Part shown: piece by piece, positions 49,927 to 61,665 of the stretch
Layout of the letters: each line of letters starts with the position of its first letter
How positions within the stretch are numbered: position 1 is the first letter of the stretch
Source: Anseranas semipalmata
Lineage: Eukaryota; Chordata; Aves; Anseriformes; Anseranatidae
DNA: 64,000 nt
Direction: 5' to 3'
NCBI GenBank assembly: GCA_013399115.1
Contig: VXAA01003006.1
Location: 941,866-1,005,865 of the forward strand
The notes under the pieces: generated by a model
Database searches by the model: none
The model's input: only the letters and a program-made list of their open reading frames with translations
Told to the model about the DNA's origin: nothing
Translations under genes and position numbers: made by a program

Positions 49927-50477
49927 ACCCACTGTTACTGATAGTGTCTTCCTCCCACTCATCCATTCACAATGGCATCACCGACTTGGATCATCCCAGT
50001 GGAGGGGGAAATTCAAGAGCTACAGGGAATGTGCTTGAGCACCTAACACTTGTGTGGGTATGCTTTTAGCGCCTGCTGATACTTTTTGAATGCGAGTTGT
50101 TCTGTCCTGGACACAACGTGAAAGAGGAGCTGTCACAGAGCCACTCAGAGAGTACAGACAGGGAGAGCTATATATGGAAACATCAGCTGAAAACTTTTGT
50201 CAGCAATTCCCTCACTTTTACTTGCAAAACAGTTACTTGCTCTCTAAACACCCATCTTCCTCCACTCTGAAACTGCAAAAAGCCATAAGAGAAGCCAGCT
50301 CTTGAAACTACCTTGTACAATTTAAGTAACATAAAGACTGCAAGAGAAGAGCTCTTTTTTAACAGCAGAGGATGGAAGAATTGCAGGACTTCTTTGTAAT
50401 GGAACAAGATTGAAACAAGCAATGTTTAACATTTGTAAAAACTTCTAGAGCTGAACTTCTCTAAGCCCCTCTGTTAC

Positions 50478-50585
50478 AATCCCAGTTTTACAGATGGAGA
50501 AACAAAGAGGTGGTTGTATTCACAAGGCCTCTAGAAGGCCTGTAGACATAGAGCTCAGTTCCTGGAGCGGGAATCTATATTCAAG
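50478..50585 (-). mobile_element. MIR/CORE-SINE-like relic
   Basis: The plus strand reads ccagttttacagatggagaaac then aaagaggtggttgtattcacaagg then ggagcgggaat (in pieces). This follows the reversed order of MIR ('ccattttacagatgaggaaac...gaggtt...cacaagg...gccgggatt'). The ends are approximate and divergence is high. Confidence 0.5.
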
Positions 50586-51117
50586 CTTGGGACTATACCT
50601 CAATGTCAAAAGCTATAATCACGTGGGTATCTAATTGCAGGTTTTTTTTCTATAAACCAAAGCTTCTAATCTATGCTAAATCATTTGTAGGGGCAGAGAA
50701 TGTCCTATCTGGCCTTCAAAATGCACAGGGCTGCAGGGAGTGTAGGACATGCCCATATTAAACTGTTGTAGCCTTCCTTGTTTGAGTGTATTAAGAAAGA
50801 TGAAGAAGGTCAGATGGAGGCAGTTTACAGGGGCCCTGAGTGCAAGGCTTCTGAACATTTTTTGCTGTGCTTAAAGGTGTATTCCAGCATCCTCTCTGAG
50901 GAAGAAAAGAGATTTTAAGCCCAAGCAAAATCAAGCAGCTTAACTCAGGAATGTGAGAGCATAATATCAGCAGCAGAGGGATGTCACTAAAAAGGGAAGA
51001 AACAATGGCAACTACTTTCTGTTCATACTGTGGTGTTCATCCAAGAATCTCAAAAGTCTTCCAAAATGCCAATGAACTCTCAATACACCCCTTTGGATGG
51101 CTGAGTGCTACTGTCTG
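50586..51117. other. Unique non-coding stretch
   Basis: Nothing recognised. Confidence 0.5.
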
Positions 51118-51205
51118 CGTGTTACAGAGGAACCAACAAAAGCACAGGAGGCTGTGCAGCCATTGCGTAACACAGTGGCATTAGAATTTGGGTGAAGCTG
51201 CCTTG
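51118..51205 (-). mobile_element. MIR-like relic
   Basis: The segment tgttacagaggaaccaac, aaagcacaggaggctgtgc, gtaacacagtggcattagaa and tttggg follow the reversed order of a MIR core. It is a weaker match than the copies at 3.3 and 24.8 kb. Confidence 0.35.
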
Positions 51206-51226
51206 TGCAGTCAACACATGCCCAAT

Positions 51227-51248
51227 TTAGACATCATGTGATGTCTAA
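51227..51248. repeat. Perfect 10-bp inverted repeat with 2-bp spacer
   Basis: ttagacatca (51227-51236) and tgatgtctaa (51239-51248) are exact reverse complements around TG. The symmetry continues outside after one mismatch (aa/tt). It may be a homodimer-type binding site or a small hairpin. It lies 20 bp from a MIR-like relic. Confidence 0.75.
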
Positions 51249-52837
51249 TTTCAGTAGTATTGTCCACAGCCAAAGGTGGTCCAGGGCTTCTGATCTCCTT
51301 ATTTACCTACTAGGTAACACAGTCATTTTAGTCCTTTTTACAGGGTTCAACAAGAGGGGAGAGCAAGTTACCAAATTGTCCCAGACAGCTTCTCAAATCA
51401 GGAAGAATTTGAAACTGTCAGCGTATAGGTTGGTTGGTTGTGCTGATGAGGTGAGATGTTCCAGAGGCAGGAGAGCATCAGAGCAGAAGGCAAAGGCAGC
51501 CAGAAGCCCAAACGCAAGGAGACTGTCATGCACCAGAACACAGCGCCTAGGACGTGCTACCTAAAAGTAAAGTACACCCAGTGTTCAAAACCATATTAAT
51601 GTCACCAAAATACGGGCAGCCCCTTGTTAGCTGGGGAGAGAGAAATGGAACATTAATAGTTTTTGAGCATGAGCAGGCCGCACACACAGGAACAATTTCC
51701 ACTGCAAGTTTTTAATTCTGCTGGCTTTTTTGAAAGTTATCTGCCTGCTGTTCCAGCACGATCAGAATGAAGACATGGGATTGCAGTATGATTGGCATAG
51801 CAAAACCAGGAAAACAATAATATGAAATGGGAGTTTTTCACATAAGTAGAGTGTATTAAACTGATTCTTTACAATATTTTCATCCCAAAGTGCTTGAGAA
51901 GTCTCTATATAAATGAATTTCTTCCTTGTGGCTCAAATACAGCTACCTCTGTGCTGAAGTGCAATTGTTCTCATTGTGCATCCAGTGCTTAAGCTGCTTG
52001 TGAAAGATTTGCTTTATTATGCATCTGGTTTCATCCAGCTGTTCATAATAAAACGAGGGCTTTGCAGCACCTGACTCAGATTCACAAACTGGAAAGGGCA
52101 GTTTTTAATGCCAGAGGTCCTAAAATCACTGAGTTTTACAAATCAAAATTCAGAAAAGTTATGTTAATATGCAACTGCAAACAGTTACAACCAACCACAT
52201 GTAAACTTTGTTTGGTGAATCTTGAGGAACTGGCAGTGTTGCTTGCATTTCTAGAGCTGGAAAATTGCTACTACAGTTGTTGGGGTGGCAGGTCATTTTG
52301 TTATGTGTTTGCTGTGTCCTGGACTCTGTTTCTTTACTCTTCTTCCACACCCCCATGACTCAAGGGGAACCCTTGAAGATGGCAGGGAATTGGAAGACTG
52401 TAGGAATGAAAAGAATTTCATTTTATTTTTCTGTCCAGCAAAATGTCAGTAGTTGGCATATTTCCTTCATGGGTTCCACCTTAATATAACAGACCGAAAA
52501 CCAGATTACAGCCTAATTCCACACTTTTTCTCAGTAGTTGCCAACTTCTTTTGATACTATTTCCTACCATCTCATTTGATTAGGAATAATGGGAACTAGA
52601 GTGGTAGAGCTAAATCTATACTATACTGAAGATGCCTTACATTTTCTTATTCCTGCTACATTGTCAGAGCTTGTTTACCTCGGCAGGTACAGTATGTGTA
52701 GTGATGATAAACTTGATACACCCTGACGTCTTTTCATCTTTTTAGTTCTAGTACCTTATAGTCAGGTTACTTTAGGAAAGTAGAAATATAAATAAAGAGA
52801 GGTTATATCATTTTTCATACATTTATTCATACTTTAC
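51249..52837. other. Unique non-coding stretch, no gene seen
   Basis: The frame at 51205-51564 (119 codons) overlaps the inverted repeat and has no recognised motif. No splice-supported segment was found. Confidence 0.45.
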
Positions 52838-53047
52838 CTGAAGTCAGTAACAAGGCTGAGAATATTCTGTGACAGTCTCATATACTTTCTGCTGGATCTC
52901 ATCCCCACCATAAGCAAAATTTTTAAGCAAATCATCACCTACAAAATCTAGCTCTGGACTTTGCATCATTGCATTTTCATCAAATGCTCTAGAGATTAAG
53001 TTTGAACTTGCCAAATCCCTCGCAATCTGCAAATCATAAATTTGTAA
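52838..53047 (-). CDS. Candidate coding exon, product unknown (possibly degenerate or terminal)
   Basis: On the minus strand, a textbook acceptor (aagattttttttcag) ends at 53048. The phase-0 frame from 53047 is open for 67 codons, and TGA follows at 52846-52844. Just six bases later a consensus donor (CTTCAG followed by gtaaagt) begins at 52837. The peptide starts LQIYDLQIARDLASSNLISR, is soluble-looking and acidic, and matches no family I recognise. Two readings fit: a terminal exon, since AATAAA (minus strand of 52822-52827) lies close after the stop, or a 210-bp (70-codon) internal exon that has acquired a stop. Chance is the third possibility; a 67-codon frame is not rare. No partner exons were found. 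Confidence 0.27.
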
Positions 53048-55146
53048 CTGAAAAAAAATCTTAGTGTTCATGAGGAGAGGGGGTTTGCCAGGCCATTTTG
53101 GCAATTGCAGCAAGTGGCTTATGGACAGTTTTCTAACACAGGCTTCTCTTAAAAAAAAAGACAGGAAACCTTTTACGTTCATGGACAAATGCCAAATCCT
53201 TCCTCTCTGTTTGAAACGCTCTGACACTCAGCTTTTGTTAGTATTCATTGCACAGAAATTACTGACCTGCAGTTTTGACCATATAGATGCAAGAGGATTA
53301 GCCCAGTTCTTTTCTGGGGACAACTTGGTCTCACGTGTGCTGTTAAGATATCTCAGGGCTGCATCCTTTTTCAGTTTCTGGAATTGTTAAGATCTGTAGT
53401 CAAAGTCTACTGGATGTCTTTTTATAGCAGTGCCCTGAGGTTGACAGGTCACGCAGCCAGGTTACACACACATTTCCTAGGGCTCCCATTCCAATGAGTC
53501 CTTGTGCCCACTGCTTCTGCATGAAACTCAGCTCCTCTGTAACCTTGCTGTACATATTGCTGTGACAGTGTCTCTCCCCGGCGTTTTATATCTGTTGCAA
53601 GAAATTAGCATTTTTGTCTGCCTAGCCCAGCTTAGTTTCTTGTCAGGGCAGCTCTGAAGCCTTTTACTGTTATTCTGTTATTCTTTTTTTTTTTTTTTCT
53701 GCTGATCTAACATCATCTGATCTGTGTAAATGCTGAAACTTGGTCCATCATCAAACATCTGCTGTATTTTTGGAGAAATGTCTCAAGTTTGGTGAAGCAA
53801 TCCAAATCACCAGAAATTGTGATTCTCAACTTGCACAAAATACGTACTCTGTTTTTTAAGGGCTTCTGCCAGACCCTGCTGACACATGAAGCATAAGAAA
53901 ATATTTGGCATCAGCCACTTCCCCAGAGGTTTTTCCTCTTGTAGGTAGTGGAAAATGATCCCTCTGTACACATGTATTCAATTCTTTTAGGTCTATTCAT
54001 AAGCAAAGGTTTCATCTCTTTTTTTAGTATACCCATTCTGATGGTTTCGCTATGCAGTTTGTGGTAATGAATATATTCGCCGCCTTTTTTAGCCTCTGCT
54101 TCAGGGCACGGGGAACCATGCCAGGGTTGTAGATTGTGGAGCAGTCCTCAAACTCTTTTTCAACGACTTGATCCCCCAGCTTTCCAAAGAGAAAGGCCTC
54201 TTGAGAAGGCAGAAGGCTGGCTCCCTCTTCTCTTATATTATTATTTTTGAGTCTGTTGCTTACCTATCTGACTGACTTTCTAACCCCCTTGCGGGAATGA
54301 ACTCACCACTATTAGTCCAGGGTTTTACCAGTTTCCCTTGAGGCACGGCTGGTGCTCACACTGCTGCTGGCAGTGCATAGGCTCATGCACCGGTAAGTGC
54401 CTTAGGGCCAAGAAATGTCACCGCGTTATCGGGCGTTGGAGGCCCTTCATACCTCAGACACTTCCCTGAGCCCGCTGTGCCCCTCTCCACAGGGCTCAAT
54501 ATTGCAGGCCTTCAGGGTATGCATCTCCTGGCGACACCCTCCAAAGAACCATGATACCCTGCTTGTTTACATTCTCTATCCAGGCATATGCCCAATGCCC
54601 CCAGTTACTGAGAGGAGACTCGGGGTTTGTTGCACTGAATGACAGGGAGAAGGGCCTGCCATGAAACATGGGTGCATGGTTCCTCTTCCCATCAAACTCG
54701 GGAGGTTCAGCTCCTGGCCCAGCTTCGGTTACCTGGGAAGCTCAACAAAGCAGAGTTGTAAAGCAGGCCAAATGCAAACATTTAAAGCTACGTGGCCCCT
54801 TCTAATGGGACTATGCTGTGTCAAATCTCAACAGCTCACACTTATTAGCCATGTCATCATGGAGTATGAGCACACAACTGTTGTTAAAAGAGAGTGAGTG
54901 AGAAAAAATAATAAAAAGAGACAAAATGCATGAGGCTTAGGAGGCCCCTGGTTTCCTTAATGGAATTAGCCCTTCCTTTATGAATTCCAGGGTTAGATGC
55001 TGTAAATGTGATTCACATACTCCCTCCCCTCACCAAAGCAGAAAGATCTGCTAGACACATGTTCTGAGTGGAGCAGGGGAAGATATGACGTGACTCAAGA
55101 GCCTGGAAGGCTAAAAGGAGTAGATGGGGGAGAGCTCTGCAGCCCT
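53048..55146. other. Unique non-coding stretch with T15 run
   Basis: A T15 run lies at 53684-53698. Two short splice-bracketed open segments are visible: about 54341-54390 before gtaagtgcc, and about 54838-54894 before gtgagtgag. Each is too short to support as an exon. No repeat family or gene recognised. Confidence 0.45.
53684..53698. repeat. T15 homopolymer
   Basis: Fifteen T residues, seen directly. Comparable runs lie at 5684-5697 and 60811-60825. No retroposon body is recognisable beside it. Confidence 0.8.
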
Positions 55147-55267
55147 TGATCTTTGTAAGATTTACTGCCTTTGCCTCTTGCAAAGATCTTTTTTTCCTGG
55201 AAAATTGCTAGCTTCTAGCAATTTAAAAAAAAAAAAAATTTGGCTGGGGCAGTAAACAAGATCTTTG
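55147..55267. promoter_or_regulatory. Cluster of three GATCTTTG-type TCF/LEF-like sites
   Basis: TGATCTTTG (55147-55155), the reverse form CAAAGATC (55181-55188) and GATCTTTG (55260-55267) occur within 121 bp. All contain the CTTTG core recognised by TCF/LEF HMG proteins, and nuclear receptors of the HNF4 type use similar half sites. The third copy follows a 10-bp hairpin and an A14 run. Clustering of three near-identical 8-mers is visible directly; regulatory activity is inferred. Confidence 0.3.
55202..55224. repeat. Perfect 10-bp inverted repeat, 3-bp loop
   Basis: aaattgctag (55202-55211) and ctagcaattt (55215-55224) are exact reverse complements around CTT, directly followed by an A14 run (55225-55238). 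It could form a stable hairpin in DNA or RNA. A hairpin followed by A/T-run sequence has no terminator meaning in a vertebrate genome. Confidence 0.8.
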
Positions 55268-55624
55268 AAGGGGGAAGGAAGCCAAGAGAAAGTCAGGCCC
55301 ATTAGTCACGCAGCTGCATTTCCTGTCACAAAGGACCCCAGTTGAGTAATCACTCAAAATATGCTTGTTATTTTTTCCTATTTTATTTCAACTTTCAGCC
55401 TGCCAATATCTACTGTAAGAAAAAATTAAAACAAGAAAAAATTTTTTAGCCTTTAAGAGGGGAAAACAATGTAGAAACAGACATTGATTTACATTATTTA
55501 TCCTTTCTTTAATTTTCATAGCCTAAAAACACTTCAGTCATATGAGAGGAATGTGTGTAGTGCAGAGTGGGTCTGAGGCAGTCCTGGTGTTTTCAGGGCA
55601 CATAATTTCAGCAGGAGTGTGAGT

Positions 55625-55800
55625 GTCAAAGTTCTTAGGCTCCACATCCAGCTGCTTCCATTAATTCATTGTACAACCTTGATCGAGTCATGTATTAATT
55701 TGTCTGTAATTTATTTTGGCCATATGAAATGTAAAGATGATAATAGCTTCTGCATAATTGTTTTGTCAAGCTTCATTAATAATGCTTATAAGTAATGTTG
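55625..55800 (+). mobile_element. MIR-like relic
   Basis: Blocks in plus order resemble a MIR SINE: caaccttgatcgagtcatg, then atgtaaagatgataatagc, then ttgttttgtcaagcttcat, then taataatgcttataagtaa. They correspond to 'gaccttgggcaagtcac', 'ctgtaaaatggggataatagc', 'gttgttgtgagg' and 'taatgcttgtaaag'. Divergence is high. Confidence 0.45.
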
Positions 55801-57889
55801 GGTCTTCTGATAAAAGCTTTGTCCAAGTATTTGTCTGAAGGAAAACAGAGTGAGGACTAAAAAGACATAGACTTGTAATTTAAAGCAGAATATTCTTATG
55901 AATAGATTTTAAAATAACTTATATAAAAAGAGGTGAAAATAGGAACAAGGCTATGAAATAGAAGAAGGAAAATCTTGCTGACGCTCTGTTTCTTGAGACA
56001 CTCAGAGGCAGAAAAATAGAGCAAATGTGTCATAGGGAACAACCCCTTTTGCAGTGTTGGAAGACAGCATGTAACTGACTGACTATACCACTTCCCCACG
56101 TCTAGATCTTGGATTAAAAGATGCTGGCTCTGGTCAACCTGGTACCAACTTCAAAAAGAAGCCACAGATACATGAAGAAAGTAAAGCTGAAAAAATACTG
56201 TTTTTCCAGATTGCTGCAACAAAAATACCTCTTTTACCAACAAACACAATTCCAAAATACCAAACCCCACATTTTATTTACTCAAAAGTAATGAGTGTGG
56301 TGACCAGGCCACCTATAAAGAATGACCATAGGCAAGCTTAAGGGCATATAACAGTTTGTAGCTTATATTCCTGACTGGGGTACCTGACTATATGGCTATA
56401 TGAAAATGATTGCAAAGGAATATATTCCTGTTTGGATTGCTGTGTAAGTAGACAGTAGTTGATTGCAGTTTGTGGTCCATAATAACATGACTTCAAATAC
56501 TGCACAAAAAATGAAGCTAACATTTGCATGTAAGTGACTGGTAGTGTCATATAATTCTCTAATTTGCACACATTTGATACCACAGACGTGCGATGTTTTT
56601 AAAACCATAGCTTATGAGCAGATGTGATTTACACAGCAATGTAAATCAGAGCTTCCTAAAGCTAGTTAAGGGGTGTAAACACAAACAAATGTGAGACTTA
56701 CACAGTTTGGTTTAAGAGAGACTTTGAAAAGCTGTTTGCATGTATTCTGTGAAGCAATTCAGAATGATCATTTATGCTTATTTATACTGAATGGAAAAAG
56801 TAAGACTCTTGTGAGTCATGATCCAAATATGAAAAGTTCTGCTCCAAATTATGTTTGTAAAGTTCATCCTTTGTCTTTCCAAATGGCAGGCAAGGCGAGC
56901 TGTGCTCCTCGATGGGCACACAAGTGTACACTCCCTGGTTTGTGGTCAGAGCTAGCACCAGGCCGTAGGGGCTGTCTGCTATTCTCACACCAGATGACTT
57001 TCACTGCTACATATCCCAGTCTACTGGATCCCCACATCGTCTAACATTCTGTGCGACAGCCATAGTTTTTTGTCCCTAAAATTGTCTCTGCTGTGATGTG
57101 GGCTAATGAAGGCCCTTTCCAGTGATTATTGGTATCCTCACAGTTTAGAAATTATACACTTGTATCTATGAATGAGTGGAAATAATTAGTTTACAAGAGC
57201 AACATAAACTTTGAACATCTCCTTTTATGAGTACCACTGTATGTGATAATATTTCCTATACTAGTCTTAAAGGGATGTATAAATCACACCATCAGCTGAT
57301 ACATCAGACTGTGTAATAAATAGCCACCTATAGAATTAATTATACCTGACCAGTATTTGGGTAGCAACCCATATTTATCTATTTACCTACCTGTTTATCT
57401 TTGGATATGTGTGGCTCTGTAGTATCTGGGTATCTCCAAACCTCTGAACTTTCGATGTACTTGTTCTCTCCACGCAAGTCTGATGTAGATTAGTACAATT
57501 AGCTCCGTGTAGGTGTGCCACTAAAGTCCTAAGATGAATGACTAACCCAGAATAGCCTCAGAAGTGTGTGACCTCTTGATTCACCTGCTGGCTGCAAAGA
57601 ATTTCTCTCTTGCATAGATGGGAAGCTGAGTCATAAAGAAATACCTACGTGCCCATAAGCACATAGATAGCAACAGAGAGGCAATCAGAGCTCATTGTAT
57701 ATAAATCCTCAGTCCCTGGCTGTGTGTATTCAATTACTCTCTCCTGTCTTCAGTGAACTGATCATATTTGGTAAAATCACCAGCAGTTGTTGCTTGTTGC
57801 AGCGTGGTACTTCTGTAATGCGTATGGAGGGGACCTAGAAAATAATTGCTTACTAAGAAGCTGAGTTAAATGGGAGACAGGGCAGTTGC
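55801..57889. other. Unique non-coding stretch, no gene seen
   Basis: AT-rich unique sequence. Open frames (for example 56691-57044 plus) lack motifs and splice context. Confidence 0.5.
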
Positions 57890-58170
57890 TTAGTCGACAT
57901 TGACAACTGAACTTGTCAGCCTTTCTAGTAAACTGCTGCATGAATCCAGGTAATTCCTTCACATCCATATGCAGCCATTTCTCTAATTTAATGTAGAGAT
58001 AATAATGCACTTGGAGGTCCAGGCACAAAAATTGCTGTATAGCGCTGCTCCAATTCTCATTTAAGACAGCGGAATGAGAGTGCAAAGGGAAGGTACAGGG
58101 ACAATAGTAAATTTTTCCAATTATTTGAATGAAGTTTCTATGATACAATTAAAAAATCTCACTCCTGAAA
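57890..58170. promoter_or_regulatory. Candidate conserved non-coding element
   Basis: The section contains tctaatttaatgtagagataataatgcac near 57980 (cited as taatttaatg, gataataatgc), with several homeodomain/GATA-type cores. It also holds ttagtcgacattgac near 57891, tatagcgctgctccaattc near 58038 and ccaattatttgaatgaag near 58118. AT-rich homeobox cores mixed with isolated CpGs look conserved. A 123-codon minus frame (57777-58148) spans it without motifs. Confidence 0.2.
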
Positions 58171-61100
58171 CGAGCAAATATGGTAAGAACATTTTAGCGT
58201 CAAGTTTCGTGTTGCCAGAGGACATGTTGATGCAGGGCTGTCATGCTAGGGAGGGTGTAGGCTTTGCAGCTGTGATTTAGGGGTTCTGCACCCCTCGGCT
58301 ATCAGCACTGGACAGGCCTGTTGTAGAGGGGCTTCTGGTCTGCATAGATAGATATGCAGACCTCAGGGCTGAATTGAGGTTGCCTCAGGGCTAGGGAAGG
58401 AGCAAGGGGAACCTTATATGTGGGGGCTGCTACTGCTGGCTGTTGCATGTTAATGTCTGCTTATTGACAGATGAAGAGATGCTGAAACAGGGTCCTCTGG
58501 GTCTGCCTCAGAGCTGGTTTTCCTCTCCTCCAAATACAGCGTAGGACTGTGGAACTGAGCTATATGTAGCCGATTAACTTCACTTTCAGAGCAAAACTGA
58601 CCACGAGAGGGTTAACCTGACTAATGGCAACACTTCAGTAAAAGTGAGGGAGGTGGAACTCAAGTCCCAAGTCTTAATAAAATGCAGGTGTTTTATTGTT
58701 AGGTTAAAAACGCCTAGTCTAAGACTCCAGCAAGCACTTAAAACCAAGGAAAAAATGTTTTGTTGAATAAGAAACTTGGAAAGGCAACAACGGGCCGTGC
58801 TAGGCATTTATGGAGGGTGCAGCATTCACTGGCTGAGGCCTACCATAAAGTTCACGGAGGGAAAACAAAACACATAAATATTACATGAATGACACCTCTC
58901 ACAACATGCATCTGGCCTCTGATGTATTACACCTGGGATTAACTTTTGACATTCTCCTTTCCACCATCCTGGCTTTGCTCTTACTGCCTCCCTTCAGAGT
59001 ATTTACATAACAACTCTCCAGCTCTTCCTTCTTCTTGTTTCCTGCTCTGTTTGTGGAACCTACGGGGCGACAGCCAGCATGGACATCACACTCAGCACAC
59101 CAATGCCTCAGCTAGTCCTGCAGCTGCTTTTCTGTCAGGGATGGGACCTTTTTCTTTGAAAGAGAGAATTGTTGCTGTAGGACTAGCTAGTTAAAGAAGT
59201 TGTAAAGAAATCACTCATCAGTTTGTTCTCCTCTTTTCCTTTCCCTCCTTATCCCAAGGAAGCAGAAAATTTTGGGGAACATTTTTCAGTAAACTGCACT
59301 GAGTTTGGGTCACAGAGTTAAGGGATTGCTCTGAACTTTCAGCTTTAGCTTGAAGTTCATCATGTATTTGGAGAATAGGAGTAGTTACGACTTAGTAAAG
59401 GGAAGTGGAACATGAAGAACCAGTGAACTCTGAATGTACTTACAGTGGCACAAGGCCTAAGATTACTGCACTGCTGTCCTCACAGGCCTTAATTAGCGTT
59501 GTGGAGATGGGCTAGTTATTTTGGTATCCTCATAGTGAAAATAAGTAACTGCCCTCCGTAAAAACTCATCCACCTAGGAGAAATTTGAGCATCAATTTCC
59601 CAGGTCTTAGCCTTAGTGATAGAAATCAACTGTCTCTACCAGGAGAGAAGGAAAGAAATGGTCCATGGAGTATGTAACAGGACAGGAAGCAAAAGAGCAA
59701 CTATTGGGATCTGACACAAGAGTGCATTTTAGTAGGAGACAGAGAAGCAGCAGTGAAGACAGTCAAATGGTTGGTCATTTCATTGAGAAAACTGACAGGT
59801 GAGATACTAGCAGTACTAAGTGAAACAATAGAAATGACATACAGAAAACTCTAAGAGAGAATAAAAATGAAACTGATGGAGCTGTTGAGCTTATAAACAT
59901 GAGTATATGCCAGCTCTCATTTACATGGAGCAGAGCTCTCAGGACAGCCTGAGTAAATAGTTCAGAAAACCAAAGAACAAAAATCAAAACCCTCTGTAAT
60001 CACAGCCGGAAACCCAGAAACCCAAAGAAGCCCACGCTGTGTGCCCTATGTGCACCACTGCACTGCATCCTTGCCATGATAGCTGTGCTGGGCCATCTGT
60101 ACTGATGGGCTGGAATGGAGGCACCAGGCAGACACAGCAGAGATGAAAAGGGAGGATGAAGTGTAGATCCAACCTTTTTTTCACACATCTTTGAGAATTA
60201 CCCTTCTTGACTCTCAGCCATCGTTGAAAACAGATGTATTTTTAAGAAGCTTCTTGTGAAGTTGCAATGGAAGCACAGACTGCAGATTAACAGAGGGCCC
60301 AAGAGTAGAAATCTTCATTAAGAGTATCCCAAAAATCTTAGTAGGAATCTTTATGTTGCCCCGAATGAGTTCGAGATCAGGCCTATGAAGACAATCAAGC
60401 AAGAGAAGTCTCTGTCAGCATTTGCTAGCTGCTCCCAATTTTAGATCTTCCCTGGCCTTCTCCTTTCCTCCTTCACTCTGTAAGACTGCTTTTCATCCCA
60501 CTCCTACTCTCCTTTGCAGCTGCTGGTTCCTGTTACTAACTTGCGTCAGCAGTTCTGAATCTTCTCAGACAACCCCACTGTTGTTTGTGCTTTGCTACTT
60601 GAGGGAAACAACCTATGCTTTCTGTTCCTCCTGAAAAGTCACCGCACCTCAAGCTCCAGCAGAGTTAGGCCAGTCCCTGTTCAGCACAACCCCTAGCCAA
60701 ATCCAGCATGTCAGATTGCAAAAACTGGCAATGCCTCTGGTCTCAGTGCAGGGAAGTATCCAAGATCAAAGCTAGAAGCCTGGCTTCTTTTCTTCTGTCA
60801 TCAAACTGGCTTTTTTTTTTTTTTTCTTTCCAGTCTTACAATTATTGTTATCTTTCCTGATGTGTGTTATCTCTGTGAGTCACTGAGAAGTAGTGGATGG
60901 ATTTGCAATAATATATGTACAGCCAGACCAAAGTGTTTTCAAATTAGCTTGTCTCAACTTTGAAATAATAATGATGTCAGTCATTGAAATATTCAAGACA
61001 AATACTTTATACTAGTACTAAGTATTAGAAATAATCACTAGCCTTAGGTCTCATTGTTATCCTTGCAGATATTGTCAAATCTTCCATATCATGCAAAATA

Positions 61101-61630
61101 GAGCAAAATTGTTCCTCTAAACAAAATCACTACTTTCTGTACTGTAAAATTGTCTTTTATTTGACTTAAAGAACTGACTGATGATCTTAGCATCCTGTTT
61201 CTTATTCCTCTGTCTTTGCATGATAAAAGTTCCCCTTCCAAATTTCATTTCCCTTATGTATAGTTATTTTAAATGCCTGAAAAGAAGACAAAAATCCTTT
61301 ACAGCTTTCTTCTTTACATATAAAATTATGTAGTTAACTACTTGTAAAAGAAGCAAAGATCCCCATTTGAGAGAATAATAAATAGGTAATTCATTGCAGG
61401 GGAAGGGGGAGGAGGGTGACAGGACTGAGATTTTGCCAATAGCACAGAAAACAGAAAAGATTAAATTCAGAATATTGAAGAAAATCAAAACCTTTGCTTG
61501 TCTGCTGCTCTACCTATAGCATCCTTTTGGATGTATTTTAAGAAACGGTTAAGGATATTTTTAACCTTATTCTCCCTTTTTTTGTTTTTTTTTTTTAAAG
61601 TGGAGTAGAGAATGTTTACCCTAATTTCTC
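58171..61630. other. Unique non-coding stretch, no gene seen
   Basis: No gene recognised. A T15 run lies at 60811-60825. A 66-bp splice-bracketed segment at 59733-59798 (donor GACAG followed by gtgagata) is open in two frames but its acceptor is weak. Confidence 0.5.
60811..60825. repeat. T15 homopolymer
   Basis: Fifteen T residues within a pyrimidine-rich patch, seen directly. Confidence 0.8.
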
Positions 61631-61631
61631 T

Positions 61632-61662
<31 letters not shown>

Positions 61663-61665
61663 TTT
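61631..61665. repeat. (TTTA)n microsatellite
   Basis: Nearly nine uninterrupted TTTA units (35 bp), seen directly. It is probably length-polymorphic between individuals. Confidence 0.9.

Noticed and set aside
54838..54894. 57-bp splice-bracketed open segment before gtgagtgag
   Set aside because: One of many such short brackets in the window (also 1960-2010, 18376-18431, 54341-54390 and 59733-59798), which shows that they occur at a high chance rate.
55202..55238. Hairpin followed by an A/T run as a bacterial-type terminator
   Set aside because: The sequence is vertebrate, so intrinsic terminators of this form do not apply.
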